A DNA stretch of 64,000 nucleotides from contig JAQUUC010000006.1 of NCBI GenBank assembly GCA_028694105.1, positions 37,151-101,150 on the forward strand. Direction: 5' to 3'. This stretch comes from Hespellia sp. Its GTDB lineage: Bacteria > Bacillota > Clostridia > Lachnospirales > Lachnospiraceae. Within the stretch, counting starts at the first letter, position 1. Each line of letters starts with the position of its first letter. The position numbers and the translations under genes are program-made. The notes under the pieces were generated by a model that ran no database searches, had not been told where the DNA came from, and was given only the letters and a program-made list of their open reading frames with translations. Shown piece by piece: positions 44,622 to 53,201 of the stretch.

Positions 44622-44729
44622 ATTCATCCGAAGTTCTATTCGGAGAATCTACATTTCCGGCGTATCGCCGTGTCACCCTTTTATTTTGAAGTGGATGCAA
44701 CAGGGGTTCTTGCATGCTTTTTTCTGTTG
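44622..44729 (+). promoter_or_regulatory. Structured leader with attenuator-like alternatives
   Basis: Hairpin 1: ATTC-A-TCCGAA / TTCGGA-GAAT (44622-44648). Hairpin 2: CGGCG-TAT-CGCCG (44658-44670). A terminator-like stem ATGCAA (44695-44700) / TTGCAT (44710-44715) is followed by GC and T6 (44718-44723). CAACAG (44698-44703) can instead pair with CTGTTG (44724-44729), which would break the terminator. This is the logic of a riboswitch or attenuator; the signal is unknown. Confidence 0.5.
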
Positions 44730-44769
44730 TATTTACTTCGCCTATCATTTATAATGGAGGAGAAAAAAC

Positions 44770-45288
44770 ATGAAGAAAAAACAAGTCGTGGAGATTATTT
44801 ACGAAGACAAAGTGGAACTGAGACTGTCCGATGCATTTGAGACGCCGGGTGGTTGCATGGAATTTACTGCAATCATGTTGAACATCAATTTAGGGCATAA
44901 TAAGGCAATCATGAACCAATGTAAACTGTTGGAGGAATACGCAACATTCATCGAGCAGATTCGCACATTTCAAAGCAAAGGCTATGAGTTGGAGGACGCG
45001 ATCGATGCGGCCAGCGAATACTGTATTGAACATGGGGTTCTAAGGGAATTCCTTCTGAAAAATCGAAATGAGGTGAGAAACTTGATTCTTACAGAATATG
45101 ATGAGAAAAAACATATGGAGATTGTTAAGAGAGATGCCATGGAAGAAGGACGCATAGACGGTCTTGCAGAAGGACGCGAGTTGGAAAGGACGCTCATTGT
45201 CCAAAAAATGCTTAAAAACGGCATGTCTGTATCGGAAATCTCACAGATAACCGAATTAACGGAAGATGAAGTTCGTAAATTAATATAA
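44770..45288 (+). CDS. C-terminal remnant of an Rpn/PD-(D/E)XK nuclease-transposase family protein
   Basis: 172 residues resembling only the C-terminal half of these proteins: RLSDAFETPGGCMEFTAIMLNINLGHN, KLLEEYATFIEQIR, the ECI(x)GVLREFLLKNRNEV block, an EGRIDGLAEGRE coiled tail and a closing SEISQITELTEDEV helix-turn-helix. The N-terminal nuclease domain is absent, so DNA cleavage is not expected. Yet GGAGGAG stands 8 bases before the ATG, and promoter, leader and terminator look intact, so it may be expressed as a small regulator or be a decaying gene. Confidence 0.6.
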   Translation: MKKKQVVEIIYEDKVELRLSDAFETPGGCMEFTAIMLNINLGHNKAIMNQCKLLEEYATFIEQIRTFQSKGYELEDAIDAASEYCIEHGVLREFLLKNRNEVRNLILTEYDEKKHMEIVKRDAMEEGRIDGLAEGRELERTLIVQKMLKNGMSVSEISQITELTEDEVRKLI

Positions 45289-45291
45289 CCG

Positions 45292-45335
45292 GAAAAGAGA
45301 TTCTCCCGGATATCATCCGAAAAGAATCTCTTTTC
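45292..45335. terminator. Bidirectional terminator
   Basis: Perfect 13-bp stem GAAAAGAGATTCT / AGAATCTCTTTTC with an inner CCGGAT / TCCG pairing, T-runs on both sides, between the convergent remnant gene and the anti-sigma gene. Confidence 0.85.
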
Positions 45336-45352
45336 TCTTACTTAAAACTCAT

Positions 45353-46522
45353 TTATCTTATATCCACCACATAGAAATCCTCTTCCATAGGTTCCCGGTC
45401 TTCCAGATCTACGCCGGTCTTCCAAAACAAGAGACTCTCAATCTGATCCACCTCTAATATCCGATCCACCGCAAACCGGTTTTCATACTGATTGGAGTTA
45501 TCATCTACATACCCGCTCATTCCGGGTCCCATATAAAGATATGGCCATAGCGTTCCGTCTTTTAGTTTCACCCCCGCAAGTGCTGGTGGCTCTTCATATA
45601 AAATACTGCCATCAGGCGTTCCCTCTTCTTCCGTCCGTGGAAAATCATAGACTGCTTTGATAGAAATCGGTGAAATCTCCACACCTGTAACGGTTGCATT
45701 TGTGTCACCGAGTGTTTCCTTCACCTGTGCACTGTATGTGCTGTCATCTCCGGTCAATGTCCAGTCAAATGCCCATTTTCCCGGTATTTTTATGTCAATA
45801 TCTCCCGCTTTTGCCATATACGTTCCCAGACCTTCAAATTCAGCATGAATTGGCTTATTCAGAAGATTTCCTTTTTCTCCATTCGAGGACAAATAAATGT
45901 TGTACTCCATTGTTCCGTCTTCCATAACATAATTCGAAATACAGTTTCCGTTCTCATCCAGTGGAATCGGCGAGCCATCTGCGAGAACAACTTTCCCGCC
46001 TGCCGCCTGTATCGTTCCATCATAGAAGTTCGCACCGTAAGAGACATCCTTTCCATCTACAGTAACCGTCATCCTGTCAAATCCCGGCTCCTCTCCCTTT
46101 TCAACTGCATAACCCTCTACCCTGAAGGACAAGAATGCATAATAATTATCCACGATACTCTGCTGCGCCGTAATTGTAACTCCCGCATCGGAAACCGGCT
46201 GTTCCACAAATGTACTCAGCCCGGACTTTTGTGCATCCGCCTTTTGCTGTTCTGTCATGTGAAGTTCTTTATCAAAACTCTGGCTCCATTTCAGTGCCGC
46301 TGCAACCGCCGTAATCGATCCCAGCACCAGCGTTGCCGCCAGAATCATGACACCGATTCGTTTCCGGTTTCTTCTCGGCAGGGTAATACCGCCCTGCTGT
46401 TCATATATTTTCTCCTGTTCATTTCTGTGGATTTGTGCAAATGCATCGTTTACTTTCTTCTGCACCACTTCCGGAATCACAATATCTTCCCGCAAAATAT
46501 CCAGCTGTTTCTTCTCACTCAT
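45353..46522 (-). CDS. Anti-sigma factor-like membrane protein (DUF4179)
   Basis: 389 residues: about 80 cytoplasmic residues, one membrane helix (IGVMILAATLVLGSITAVAAAL), then a large extracytoplasmic DUF4179-type domain (ITAQQSIVDNYYAFLSFRVEG). This plan and the position one base after an ECF sigma gene indicate an anti-sigma factor that senses an envelope signal. Start ATG at 46522, after AGGAGAGG. Confidence 0.85.
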   Translation of the reverse strand: MSEKKQLDILREDIVIPEVVQKKVNDAFAQIHRNEQEKIYEQQGGITLPRRNRKRIGVMILAATLVLGSITAVAAALKWSQSFDKELHMTEQQKADAQKSGLSTFVEQPVSDAGVTITAQQSIVDNYYAFLSFRVEGYAVEKGEEPGFDRMTVTVDGKDVSYGANFYDGTIQAAGGKVVLADGSPIPLDENGNCISNYVMEDGTMEYNIYLSSNGEKGNLLNKPIHAEFEGLGTYMAKAGDIDIKIPGKWAFDWTLTGDDSTYSAQVKETLGDTNATVTGVEISPISIKAVYDFPRTEEEGTPDGSILYEEPPALAGVKLKDGTLWPYLYMGPGMSGYVDDNSNQYENRFAVDRILEVDQIESLLFWKTGVDLEDREPMEEDFYVVDIR

Positions 46523-46523
46523 A

Positions 46524-47036
46524 TTAACCTCTCCTCTCTGTTCTGATTTCATACATATCCGCCAGCTTGTCTCTTCCTCTTGCAAGCCGCGTTCGGACCG
46601 TTGCTTCCGGCATATCCAGAATCTGACTGATTTCACTTGTCTTAAAACCTTCTACATAATACAGCATGATGACCAGACGATATTTCTCGTCCAGAAGCTT
46701 TAGCATCTCATTCCATTCCACATTTTCATACTCCCGATGAATCACCGCCACGTTCTGAAGCTGATTATTCAGCATAAATTCCTTCTTATGTTTTATCACA
46801 TCATTACATTTGTTAATCAGAATTCTTGTCAGCCATGTCTTGAAGTACCTTACTTCCCGAAGCTGCCCAAGCTTCTCCCAGCAGCATAAAATCGTATCCT
46901 GCACCGCGTCGGCAACATCCTCATCCGCTTTCAGAATAGACTTCGCAGCCTTATACATCATCTGGATCTGCTCGCGCATCAATTCCTCAAACGCCTTCGG
47001 ATCACCATTCTTCGCTTTCCGTATCAAAATCTCCAT
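46524..47036 (-). CDS. ECF RNA polymerase sigma factor
   Basis: 170 residues. Sigma-2 region AKSILKADEDVADAVQDTILCCWEKLGQLREVRYFKTWLTRI and sigma-4 helix-turn-helix GFKTSEISQILDMPEATVRTRL. Controlled by the adjacent anti-sigma protein. The upstream promoter (47089-47118) matches the ECF pattern, so it probably drives its own operon. Start at MEILIRKAKNGD (47036). Confidence 0.93.
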   Translation of the reverse strand: MEILIRKAKNGDPKAFEELMREQIQMMYKAAKSILKADEDVADAVQDTILCCWEKLGQLREVRYFKTWLTRILINKCNDVIKHKKEFMLNNQLQNVAVIHREYENVEWNEMLKLLDEKYRLVIMLYYVEGFKTSEISQILDMPEATVRTRLARGRDKLADMYEIRTERRG

Positions 47037-47088
47037 ACAGCACACTCCCCCTTTCATATTCCTGTCTTTTTTTATGATGCTCTAACTA

Positions 47089-47118
47089 TTAGACAGTGTA
47101 ACTACCTGAAATATTTCA
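47089..47118 (-). promoter_or_regulatory. ECF-type promoter of the sigma operon
   Basis: Minus strand TGAAAT (47118-47113), 17-base spacer, TGTCTAA (47095-47089), close to the TGAAAC...CGTCTAA pattern of Bacillus sigma V/W/X-class ECF factors. Confidence 0.6.
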
Positions 47119-47138
47119 AATCATTTTAACCATTTATG

Positions 47139-47190
47139 AAAAAGAGTGAATTCGCTGGATGAGGTATCAATCCATCAAATTCACTCTTTT
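47139..47190. terminator. Long terminator hairpin after the 47221 gene
   Basis: AAAAAGAGTGAATT pairs with AATTCACTCTTTT, with inner GGATGAGG / ATCCATC-like pairing; T-run on the minus strand. It separates the anchored protein gene from the sigma operon. Confidence 0.75.
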
Positions 47191-47220
47191 CGTTTCGCAA
47201 TTCTTATCTTCCTAAACCGC

Positions 47221-49665
47221 TCAGCGAATATACCCAACAAACGTATTTCCGCTTCCCGCGACCATAGATGTCATATCCTCCACGCTCACCGTATTCTCGC
47301 TCCCGCTTGCCGGATCAATATACGTAACCGCAGTTTCCGTGTATCCGGTCAGCAAAATGGCAGTATTTACATCCGTCATCGCAATGACCGGAATTCCCTG
47401 ATTAATCAGATAACATATCTGGCTGACATTACATCCGGTCAAATCAACCTTCGTCCCGCCAAACTGCTCGAGCTGCTGCTCACAGGCCTGATAAGAAGTC
47501 AGTCCCTCAGGGATCGTAAACGCCGGAAATCCGCTCTGATAAGACAAATCACGGTTTCCTCTCACCCACACATATTTCTGCTGTGTCGTGATAACAACGC
47601 CGCAAAGTTCATCGGCTTTTGCAATCGCATAGCTTGCCTTATCATAGATGCCGGCAACCTCGCCGGTACCAAAGACCAGATATTTTTCTGCAGAATCCTG
47701 TGCGTCAAATGCCACCGTAACTTCCTGCTTCGCCACGACAACTCCCGGCGTCAGAAACTTCGGCGTCCGGTCCGGAACACCATCCGCAAAGGTCAGACGG
47801 TACTGCTTCTCAAAAGCCTCTGTGGAGAAAGATTCCAGTGCAATATTACTCTGGGCCTTCTCTTCATTATTGGTAATGTAATCTGCATTGATTCCGGTAT
47901 AAATCTGATTCGCATTTGTCACCCGGTTGACTGTAATCTGATTATTGTCAATTGCAATATCGGAAATAAATGTATTCTCCGCCTCATAGGTCTTCACGAC
48001 CTTATTTTTTCGGTTTCGAATCTCCAGCCGGAACATCGGAAGCAGATCGTCACCGGAGATTGTCTTGCCCGCATCGGACGCCCTCGTCAGTCCATAAATC
48101 AGATCGTCGAAAATAAATCCCAGCGGCTTCAGACATTCCCCGTCCCCTGCCGTAACCTCCTGCTCGGTTCCAGTCTCCAGATTAATCACCTTAAGCACCG
48201 TCGCTGTATCAAGCTTCCCATTCGTCTGAAATGCAATCAGATGGCCGTCCGTGGATGCTGTATACTGACCTTCCTCCAAGCCGCTCACGACCTCTTCCTG
48301 CTTGTTCTTGTCCAACTCAATCCGGTACAGTGTTCCGCCGGCAAGAACATAAAGCAGCTCTTGGCTATGGCTGTAGTACACCAGTTTGCCGAGCTCTTCC
48401 TCCGCCATCGCAAATGATTTATTCGTCGGGATAAATGCCTTTTCCTCCACCGAATTCTGTGGGAGATTATAATAAAATACATCCACACCGACCTCTCCCT
48501 CATGCTCTCCGCGATTCATATAACCATAGACCGCAAAGGTAGTGCTTCCATCGTCATCCATACTGATGATGCGGACCTCATGCTGATTGTAGCTGCAGCG
48601 GATATCGCTGTCACCTTCCCTCGCAAAGGCAAAGACCTTCGACAGTTCATCCTCTTTCTGATTGTAGACCCAGAGCTCACGTTCCTGCACAAATGCGACC
48701 GTTGTTCCATCTTCATTTACCTCATAATCCAGGTCAGAATCGGTAATGCCAAGCAGAATTCCCTTGTCGCTCATCACATCTGCCGACTGGCCCTCAAACA
48801 GCTGGTCCATCGTCCGGTTGTAATTCAATAAGAAAATGGAGGTACCCGCGACACGGATTCGAAAGAATTCACGTACATTATAGGTCTGTATATTTCCCTC
48901 TTCATCTCCACACTCAACCTGATACTCTGCCAAAATGGAGGTGTACGTCTGATTGCTTTCCTTGATACTCCACACCACATCGCCAATGACCGTCGGATTC
49001 AGCGTTCCCCACATCACGTGATCGGAATCCGAATAGATTGTGACCGTCTGGTATGTGGTATTGTCCTCCCGTTCCGAATCTGTTTCCAGATACCGCTCAA
49101 TCCATGCCTGCATCTCCTTGTTAAATGTGTTGTTGTGGAAATCACTTGCATAATCCAGACAAGCCTTGGTTGACAGATTATCCGGCTGTACCACACGGAG
49201 ATAATAATAAATATTCCGTTCCTCCACGGTTAACATCACCTTCATGACCGCCTCGGAAAGCTGCGCTTCCTCCAGCACATTTCGAAGATCAAAGACAACC
49301 GAATCATCTTTCTGCGTTCCCGTTCCAGCGGTCAGCTTATCCTCTCCGGTCAGGTTATAGATTTCATAGCTGACTTCATCAATGGTATTCCCGTGCTTAT
49401 CAAGCTGCATCGTCAGTGTTCCGTCATTTGCGATCGGAATCACCGTGTCACGCATTGCTGTAATATCCATCTCATTTACATAGCCTGCAATATGATTCAC
49501 TGCATGTCCCTCGAATTCAAAATAGATGCGCGGCAGAGTCGCCGCATCCATTTCGGAAACGTTATTGCTCGAACCGCGGTTCGTAATCAGACTGAAGATA
49601 AGGATGGCAGCAATAAATACACCGGCAAGAACACCGATACGAACCAGAATCTGTTTTATTTTCAT
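47221..49665 (-). CDS. Large membrane-anchored extracellular protein with beta-propeller-like middle and C39-like tail
   Basis: 814 residues. One N-terminal membrane helix (ILVRIGVLAGVFIAAILIFSLI), a long extracytoplasmic part with strand repeats such as LYVLAGGTLYRIEL and HLIAFQTNGKL that suggest a propeller, and a C-terminal C39-peptidase-like fold (INQGIPVIAMTDVNTAILLTGYTETAVTYIDPASG). The catalytic His of that fold is replaced (NTAILLTGY), so it is probably a binding domain. Start at 49665 overlaps the methyltransferase stop by four bases. Confidence 0.6.
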   Translation of the reverse strand: MKIKQILVRIGVLAGVFIAAILIFSLITNRGSSNNVSEMDAATLPRIYFEFEGHAVNHIAGYVNEMDITAMRDTVIPIANDGTLTMQLDKHGNTIDEVSYEIYNLTGEDKLTAGTGTQKDDSVVFDLRNVLEEAQLSEAVMKVMLTVEERNIYYYLRVVQPDNLSTKACLDYASDFHNNTFNKEMQAWIERYLETDSEREDNTTYQTVTIYSDSDHVMWGTLNPTVIGDVVWSIKESNQTYTSILAEYQVECGDEEGNIQTYNVREFFRIRVAGTSIFLLNYNRTMDQLFEGQSADVMSDKGILLGITDSDLDYEVNEDGTTVAFVQERELWVYNQKEDELSKVFAFAREGDSDIRCSYNQHEVRIISMDDDGSTTFAVYGYMNRGEHEGEVGVDVFYYNLPQNSVEEKAFIPTNKSFAMAEEELGKLVYYSHSQELLYVLAGGTLYRIELDKNKQEEVVSGLEEGQYTASTDGHLIAFQTNGKLDTATVLKVINLETGTEQEVTAGDGECLKPLGFIFDDLIYGLTRASDAGKTISGDDLLPMFRLEIRNRKNKVVKTYEAENTFISDIAIDNNQITVNRVTNANQIYTGINADYITNNEEKAQSNIALESFSTEAFEKQYRLTFADGVPDRTPKFLTPGVVVAKQEVTVAFDAQDSAEKYLVFGTGEVAGIYDKASYAIAKADELCGVVITTQQKYVWVRGNRDLSYQSGFPAFTIPEGLTSYQACEQQLEQFGGTKVDLTGCNVSQICYLINQGIPVIAMTDVNTAILLTGYTETAVTYIDPASGSENTVSVEDMTSMVAGSGNTFVGYIR

Positions 49666-50837
49666 TTCTTTGTCTCCTCTAATAATCTCCCCAACATCGG
49701 ATCTGCGCCAAGAAATTCCGTACATTTTTGAATCTCCCGGTCTTTTTGCTCCCAATGCTTCTTATTATTGGCAGGTTTCCCACTCTTCACACCGCGAAGC
49801 AGTATATTTTTAGGTGTGTGCTCCATATCGATAAATTCCAAAACCTGTGTCTCGTAGCCCTCGCGCTCCAGATATTCCGCGCGCAGACCATCCGTTAAAA
49901 GTGCCGCCATGCGCTCTTTGAGCAGACCATAGCGCAGAACCGGGGCGAGCATTTCATTGTCTTTATCAATCTGTGCATTTAATTCGTGCTGACAGCACGG
50001 AACGGAGAGAATGACCTTCGCATTCCACCCGATTGCCTTTGCCAGCGCGAAATCCGTAGCCGTATCACAGGCATGGAGCGTAACGACCATATCCACCTCA
50101 TCGACCCCGGTATAATCTGCAATATTTCCCTCCAGAAATACAAGCTTCTCGTAACCGTATTTCACCGCAAGCTGACTGCAGTGCCGGATCACCTCTGTCT
50201 TTAAATCCAGTCCGATGATACGGATATCATATTGTTTCAATTCATGTAAATAATAATACATCGCAAATGTCAGGTACGATTTGCCACATCCAAAATCCAG
50301 AATCGTGACCTCTTTTTCCTTGTCCAGCTCCGGCAGAATGTCCTCAATAAATTCCAGAAAGCGGTTGATCTGACGAAATTTATCGAATTTCGTGCGCACA
50401 ATCTTCCCGTCCGAGGTCATAACACCGAGATCCATCAGAAACGGAACCGGAATACCTTCCTCAAGAATATATTTCTTCGCACGGTTATGTGACAGATTCA
50501 CTTCGCGCTCACAGCCTTTCTGCTTCTTCGACTGAATCGTCACCTTCCCCTTCTTGCTCACAAGCACATTGTGATTTTCCGTTTTTGTCATCATCTGCAT
50601 CTGCTTAAATTCTTCCATATAGGAAGTACATTTCAAAACCGCCTCCTGCGGATTTAAGTTCTCATGAAATGCCTGCGTCTTTGTAAATGATTCCATTTGA
50701 AAATAAAGGTCCTCCCCTTTTAAAATCGGGCGCACCTTTATCCGTAATATCTGATCTTTTGTCCGCGGGTTACTTATTGTACCACTGACAAAGTCTTTAT
50801 TTAAAATGTTTTCCAATAATTTTTTTATCTGTTCCAT
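49662..50837 (-). CDS. SAM-dependent methyltransferase (GSTCD/Methyltransf_32-like)
   Basis: 391 residues. The C-terminal half is a Rossmann methyltransferase with motif I VTILDFGCGKSYLTFAMYYYL, acidic GLDLKTEVIRHC, and a catalytic-like VPCCQHEL. An N-terminal ~150-residue domain probably binds RNA or protein. Substrate unknown, perhaps RNA. Start at MEQIKKLLENIL (50837). Confidence 0.78.
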   Translation of the reverse strand: MEQIKKLLENILNKDFVSGTISNPRTKDQILRIKVRPILKGEDLYFQMESFTKTQAFHENLNPQEAVLKCTSYMEEFKQMQMMTKTENHNVLVSKKGKVTIQSKKQKGCEREVNLSHNRAKKYILEEGIPVPFLMDLGVMTSDGKIVRTKFDKFRQINRFLEFIEDILPELDKEKEVTILDFGCGKSYLTFAMYYYLHELKQYDIRIIGLDLKTEVIRHCSQLAVKYGYEKLVFLEGNIADYTGVDEVDMVVTLHACDTATDFALAKAIGWNAKVILSVPCCQHELNAQIDKDNEMLAPVLRYGLLKERMAALLTDGLRAEYLEREGYETQVLEFIDMEHTPKNILLRGVKSGKPANNKKHWEQKDREIQKCTEFLGADPMLGRLLEETKK

Positions 50838-50882
50838 GCTCTCTATTGTAAAACAAAACACCTGCATTCGCAAGTGTTCTGT

Positions 50883-51791
50883 TCATGAATGAAAGAGAAG
50901 ATGATGTTCCTTTTTGTATGCGGTTTTAAATTCATACATGCGCCGGTCTGCCTCTTTGAGCAGATCCTGCGTATTGTACGCTGTATTGCTGCCAACTTCT
51001 ACAACCCCGTAGCTGATTGACAGTTCCCATTGATATTCCGTTCCGAGCTTTTGAATGCACTTCTGCGATTCTTCCATCCGGTGAAGTCCTTTTTCCTCGG
51101 TACAGTGGTAGAGAATGACGATGATCTCATCGCCTCCGATTCTGCAGACCACATCCTCCTGTCTCAGCGTATCTCTAAGCGAGGCAATGACCTCTTCGAT
51201 ATACGTATCCCCTGCTTCATGTCCGAAATTATCATTTACTTCTTTTAAATTATTCAGATCCACATATCCCAGGCAAAACGGGATACGGCGCCTTAACATC
51301 TCGTCAATCAGAGCCATACAGTATCGCCGGTTGTATGCCCCGGTAGCCTCATCCTTATAGACAATTTGCTCCATCTCCTCGAGCTTCCTGGACTGATGCT
51401 CTGACGTCATGCGGAGTGTCTTCTCTCGAATCGACAGCTGGTAAATCATATCGTTGAACGCTTCCGAAAAATCGCCGAGGAAATCCACATGCTGATTGTA
51501 ATCTCCGGCGGCCACACGCTGGCTCTGCCAAGTCAGATGCAGAAGGCTCGAACGCAGTGCCCGAAAAGGCCATGAAATGGCATTGTCCTGTTCCGGAGGC
51601 TCACTTTCCAGATTTCCCTCCGCAATGTCCGTCGCAAATCGCTTTGCCTCACAGTTATAGCGGCTGAGTGTATTGAGCGCCTCGGCCAGTTCTCGATCCA
51701 CCTCATCAAACTCGCTGACATTCAGCTGCGCACCGTTACATTTCTTCATAATATCGATGACAAATTCTGTCAATTGTTTGTTTCTATCCAT
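50883..51791 (-). CDS. Diguanylate cyclase
   Basis: 302 residues, soluble. A HAMP/coiled-coil-like N-terminus leads to a GGDEF domain (about 138-295) with active signature GGDEI (219-223) and an RxxD inhibitory site (RQED) exactly five residues before it. Should make cyclic di-GMP with product feedback. Three bases after the V4R gene stop, so its input is probably that V4R protein. Confidence 0.9.
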   Translation of the reverse strand: MDRNKQLTEFVIDIMKKCNGAQLNVSEFDEVDRELAEALNTLSRYNCEAKRFATDIAEGNLESEPPEQDNAISWPFRALRSSLLHLTWQSQRVAAGDYNQHVDFLGDFSEAFNDMIYQLSIREKTLRMTSEHQSRKLEEMEQIVYKDEATGAYNRRYCMALIDEMLRRRIPFCLGYVDLNNLKEVNDNFGHEAGDTYIEEVIASLRDTLRQEDVVCRIGGDEIIVILYHCTEEKGLHRMEESQKCIQKLGTEYQWELSISYGVVEVGSNTAYNTQDLLKEADRRMYEFKTAYKKEHHLLFHS

Positions 51792-51793
51792 AT

Positions 51794-52309
51794 CTACTCC
51801 TTGACAACCGCCCTAAATCTACATACTCTCGAGCCGGTACACCAGCAGTCAATTTCCCTCACTTCATACTGTTTGCTTGTATATGCATCCAAAATGCCCT
51901 TGATCATCCCTTCATCATAAAAGCATACTGTCTCACCTGTCACCGGGAGTCCGGAGCAATCCAGATCTTCACTGACCGTCATATACATGGTTCCTGTCTG
52001 TGCCTCTAATTTCTCGATACGAAGCACACCAATCTGCATTTTTTTGAACAGTTCCTGCAGCTGCGCTACCACACCGTTGATATCCTGCGAGAGATCCAGT
52101 GCGTTTTCTGCAATTTCTCTTCCGACAGATTCACCTGCCTTACGAAAGATCCTCGCCGCCTCATCTTTTCCGAGCTCCGCCTCCAGAGCTTCACGCATGC
52201 TATACTCCATCAGACGATAGACCGCCACCGGCATCGAGCTGCCCAGATTTTCACGTCCCGCCTCTATATTTCCCAATGCATTCCATTTTAATTTAAATAA
52301 ATCTGTCAT
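51794..52309 (-). CDS. V4R-domain (4-vinyl reductase-like) sensor protein
   Basis: 171 residues, single V4R domain: MREALEAELGKDEAARIFRKAGESVGREI and the C-terminal DEGMIKGILDAYTSKQYEVREIDCWCTGSRVCRF. V4R domains bind small hydrophobic ligands and act as sensory modules. Paired with the diguanylate cyclase. Confidence 0.8.
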   Translation of the reverse strand: MTDLFKLKWNALGNIEAGRENLGSSMPVAVYRLMEYSMREALEAELGKDEAARIFRKAGESVGREIAENALDLSQDINGVVAQLQELFKKMQIGVLRIEKLEAQTGTMYMTVSEDLDCSGLPVTGETVCFYDEGMIKGILDAYTSKQYEVREIDCWCTGSRVCRFRAVVKE

Positions 52310-52469
52310 GACTATGTCCCCTCTCCCGTGATTTTTATCGCACTTATTATCTGTATTTTAGCACATAAATGGAGTTATAGTAAAATATCTTAAGAAATTT
52401 ATAAGATTTTCCCCAAATTGCCCTTAAACTTTGTGAGATATCTTGTATACTGTAAGGGAGGTGATGAAA
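52310..52469. promoter_or_regulatory. Divergent regulatory region between V4R-cyclase and the two-component system
   Basis: Minus-strand promoter candidate TTTACT, 18 bases, TAAAAT for the V4R gene. Plus-strand -10 TATACT at 52446-52451, giving a very short leader for the response regulator. Between them TTAAGAA and TATAAGA recur with an 11-base period near 52390-52410, the direct-repeat form bound by PhoB/OmpR-type regulators. Confidence 0.4.
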
Positions 52470-53165
52470 ATGTATAATATATTGGTATGTGACGATGACA
52501 AAGAAATCGTTGACGCAATTGAAATTTATTTAACACAGGAAGGGTATCATGTCTACAAAGGTTACGATGGCATGCAGGCTCTGGACATATTAAAAAAAGA
52601 AGACATCCATCTGCTGGTGATTGATATCATGATGCCAAAGCTCGATGGAATCCGTGCCACGCTAAAGATTCGGGAAGAACACAGTATTCCGATTATTATT
52701 CTGTCTGCAAAATCCGAGGACTCCGATAAAATTCTCGGACTCAATGTCGGTGCAGATGATTATGTATCGAAGCCATTTAATCCGTTGGAGCTCGTTGCAA
52801 GAGTCAAATCACAGCTCAGACGTTATACAATGCTCGGTGGAACAGCCAAAGATGACCAGCCCCAAAGCTACACCATCGGAGGACTTAGCATCAATGATGA
52901 CCAGAAAGAAGTTCAGGTCGACGGTGTGCCGGTAAAGCTGACTCCAATCGAATATAATATTCTGCTGCTATTGGTAAAAAACGCCGGCAGAGTCTACTCG
53001 ATTGATCAGATTTATGAATCCATCTGGAATGAGGAAGCAATCGGGGCCGACAACACGGTTGCCGTACACATCCGCCACATCCGCGAGAAAATCGAAATCA
53101 ATCCAAAGGATCCCCGCTATCTTAAAGTCGTGTGGGGTGTTGGTTATAAAATCGAAAAACAGTAA
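52470..53165 (+). CDS. OmpR/PhoB-family response regulator
   Basis: 231 residues. Receiver domain with acidic pocket DDD, phosphorylation Asp in LVIDIMMPKLDG, and conserved Lys in GADDYVSKPFNPLEL. C-terminal winged helix ends YLKVVWGVGYKIE. GGGAGGTG lies before ATG 52470. Pairs with the following histidine kinase; a small hairpin TGCCCGT / ACGGGCA (53166-53187) separates them. Confidence 0.94.
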   Translation: MYNILVCDDDKEIVDAIEIYLTQEGYHVYKGYDGMQALDILKKEDIHLLVIDIMMPKLDGIRATLKIREEHSIPIIILSAKSEDSDKILGLNVGADDYVSKPFNPLELVARVKSQLRRYTMLGGTAKDDQPQSYTIGGLSINDDQKEVQVDGVPVKLTPIEYNILLLLVKNAGRVYSIDQIYESIWNEEAIGADNTVAVHIRHIREKIEINPKDPRYLKVVWGVGYKIEKQ

Positions 53166-53201
53166 TGCCCGTAAGAAAAGACGGGCAGTGAAGGGAGTTC
53201 T

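Larger units (their letters stand above)
44489..44769 (+). other. Intergenic region holding a promoter and a structured leader
   Basis: No gene found in 281 bases. It contains the promoter at 44585-44613 and the hairpin-rich leader at 44622-44729, listed separately, then GGAGGAG before the next start. No trace of the missing N-terminal nuclease domain of the downstream gene was seen. Confidence 0.6.

Noticed and set aside
47146..48417. 423-codon open frame on the plus strand
   Set aside because: Antisense shadow of the anchored propeller-like protein; starts inside its terminator and shows no domain.
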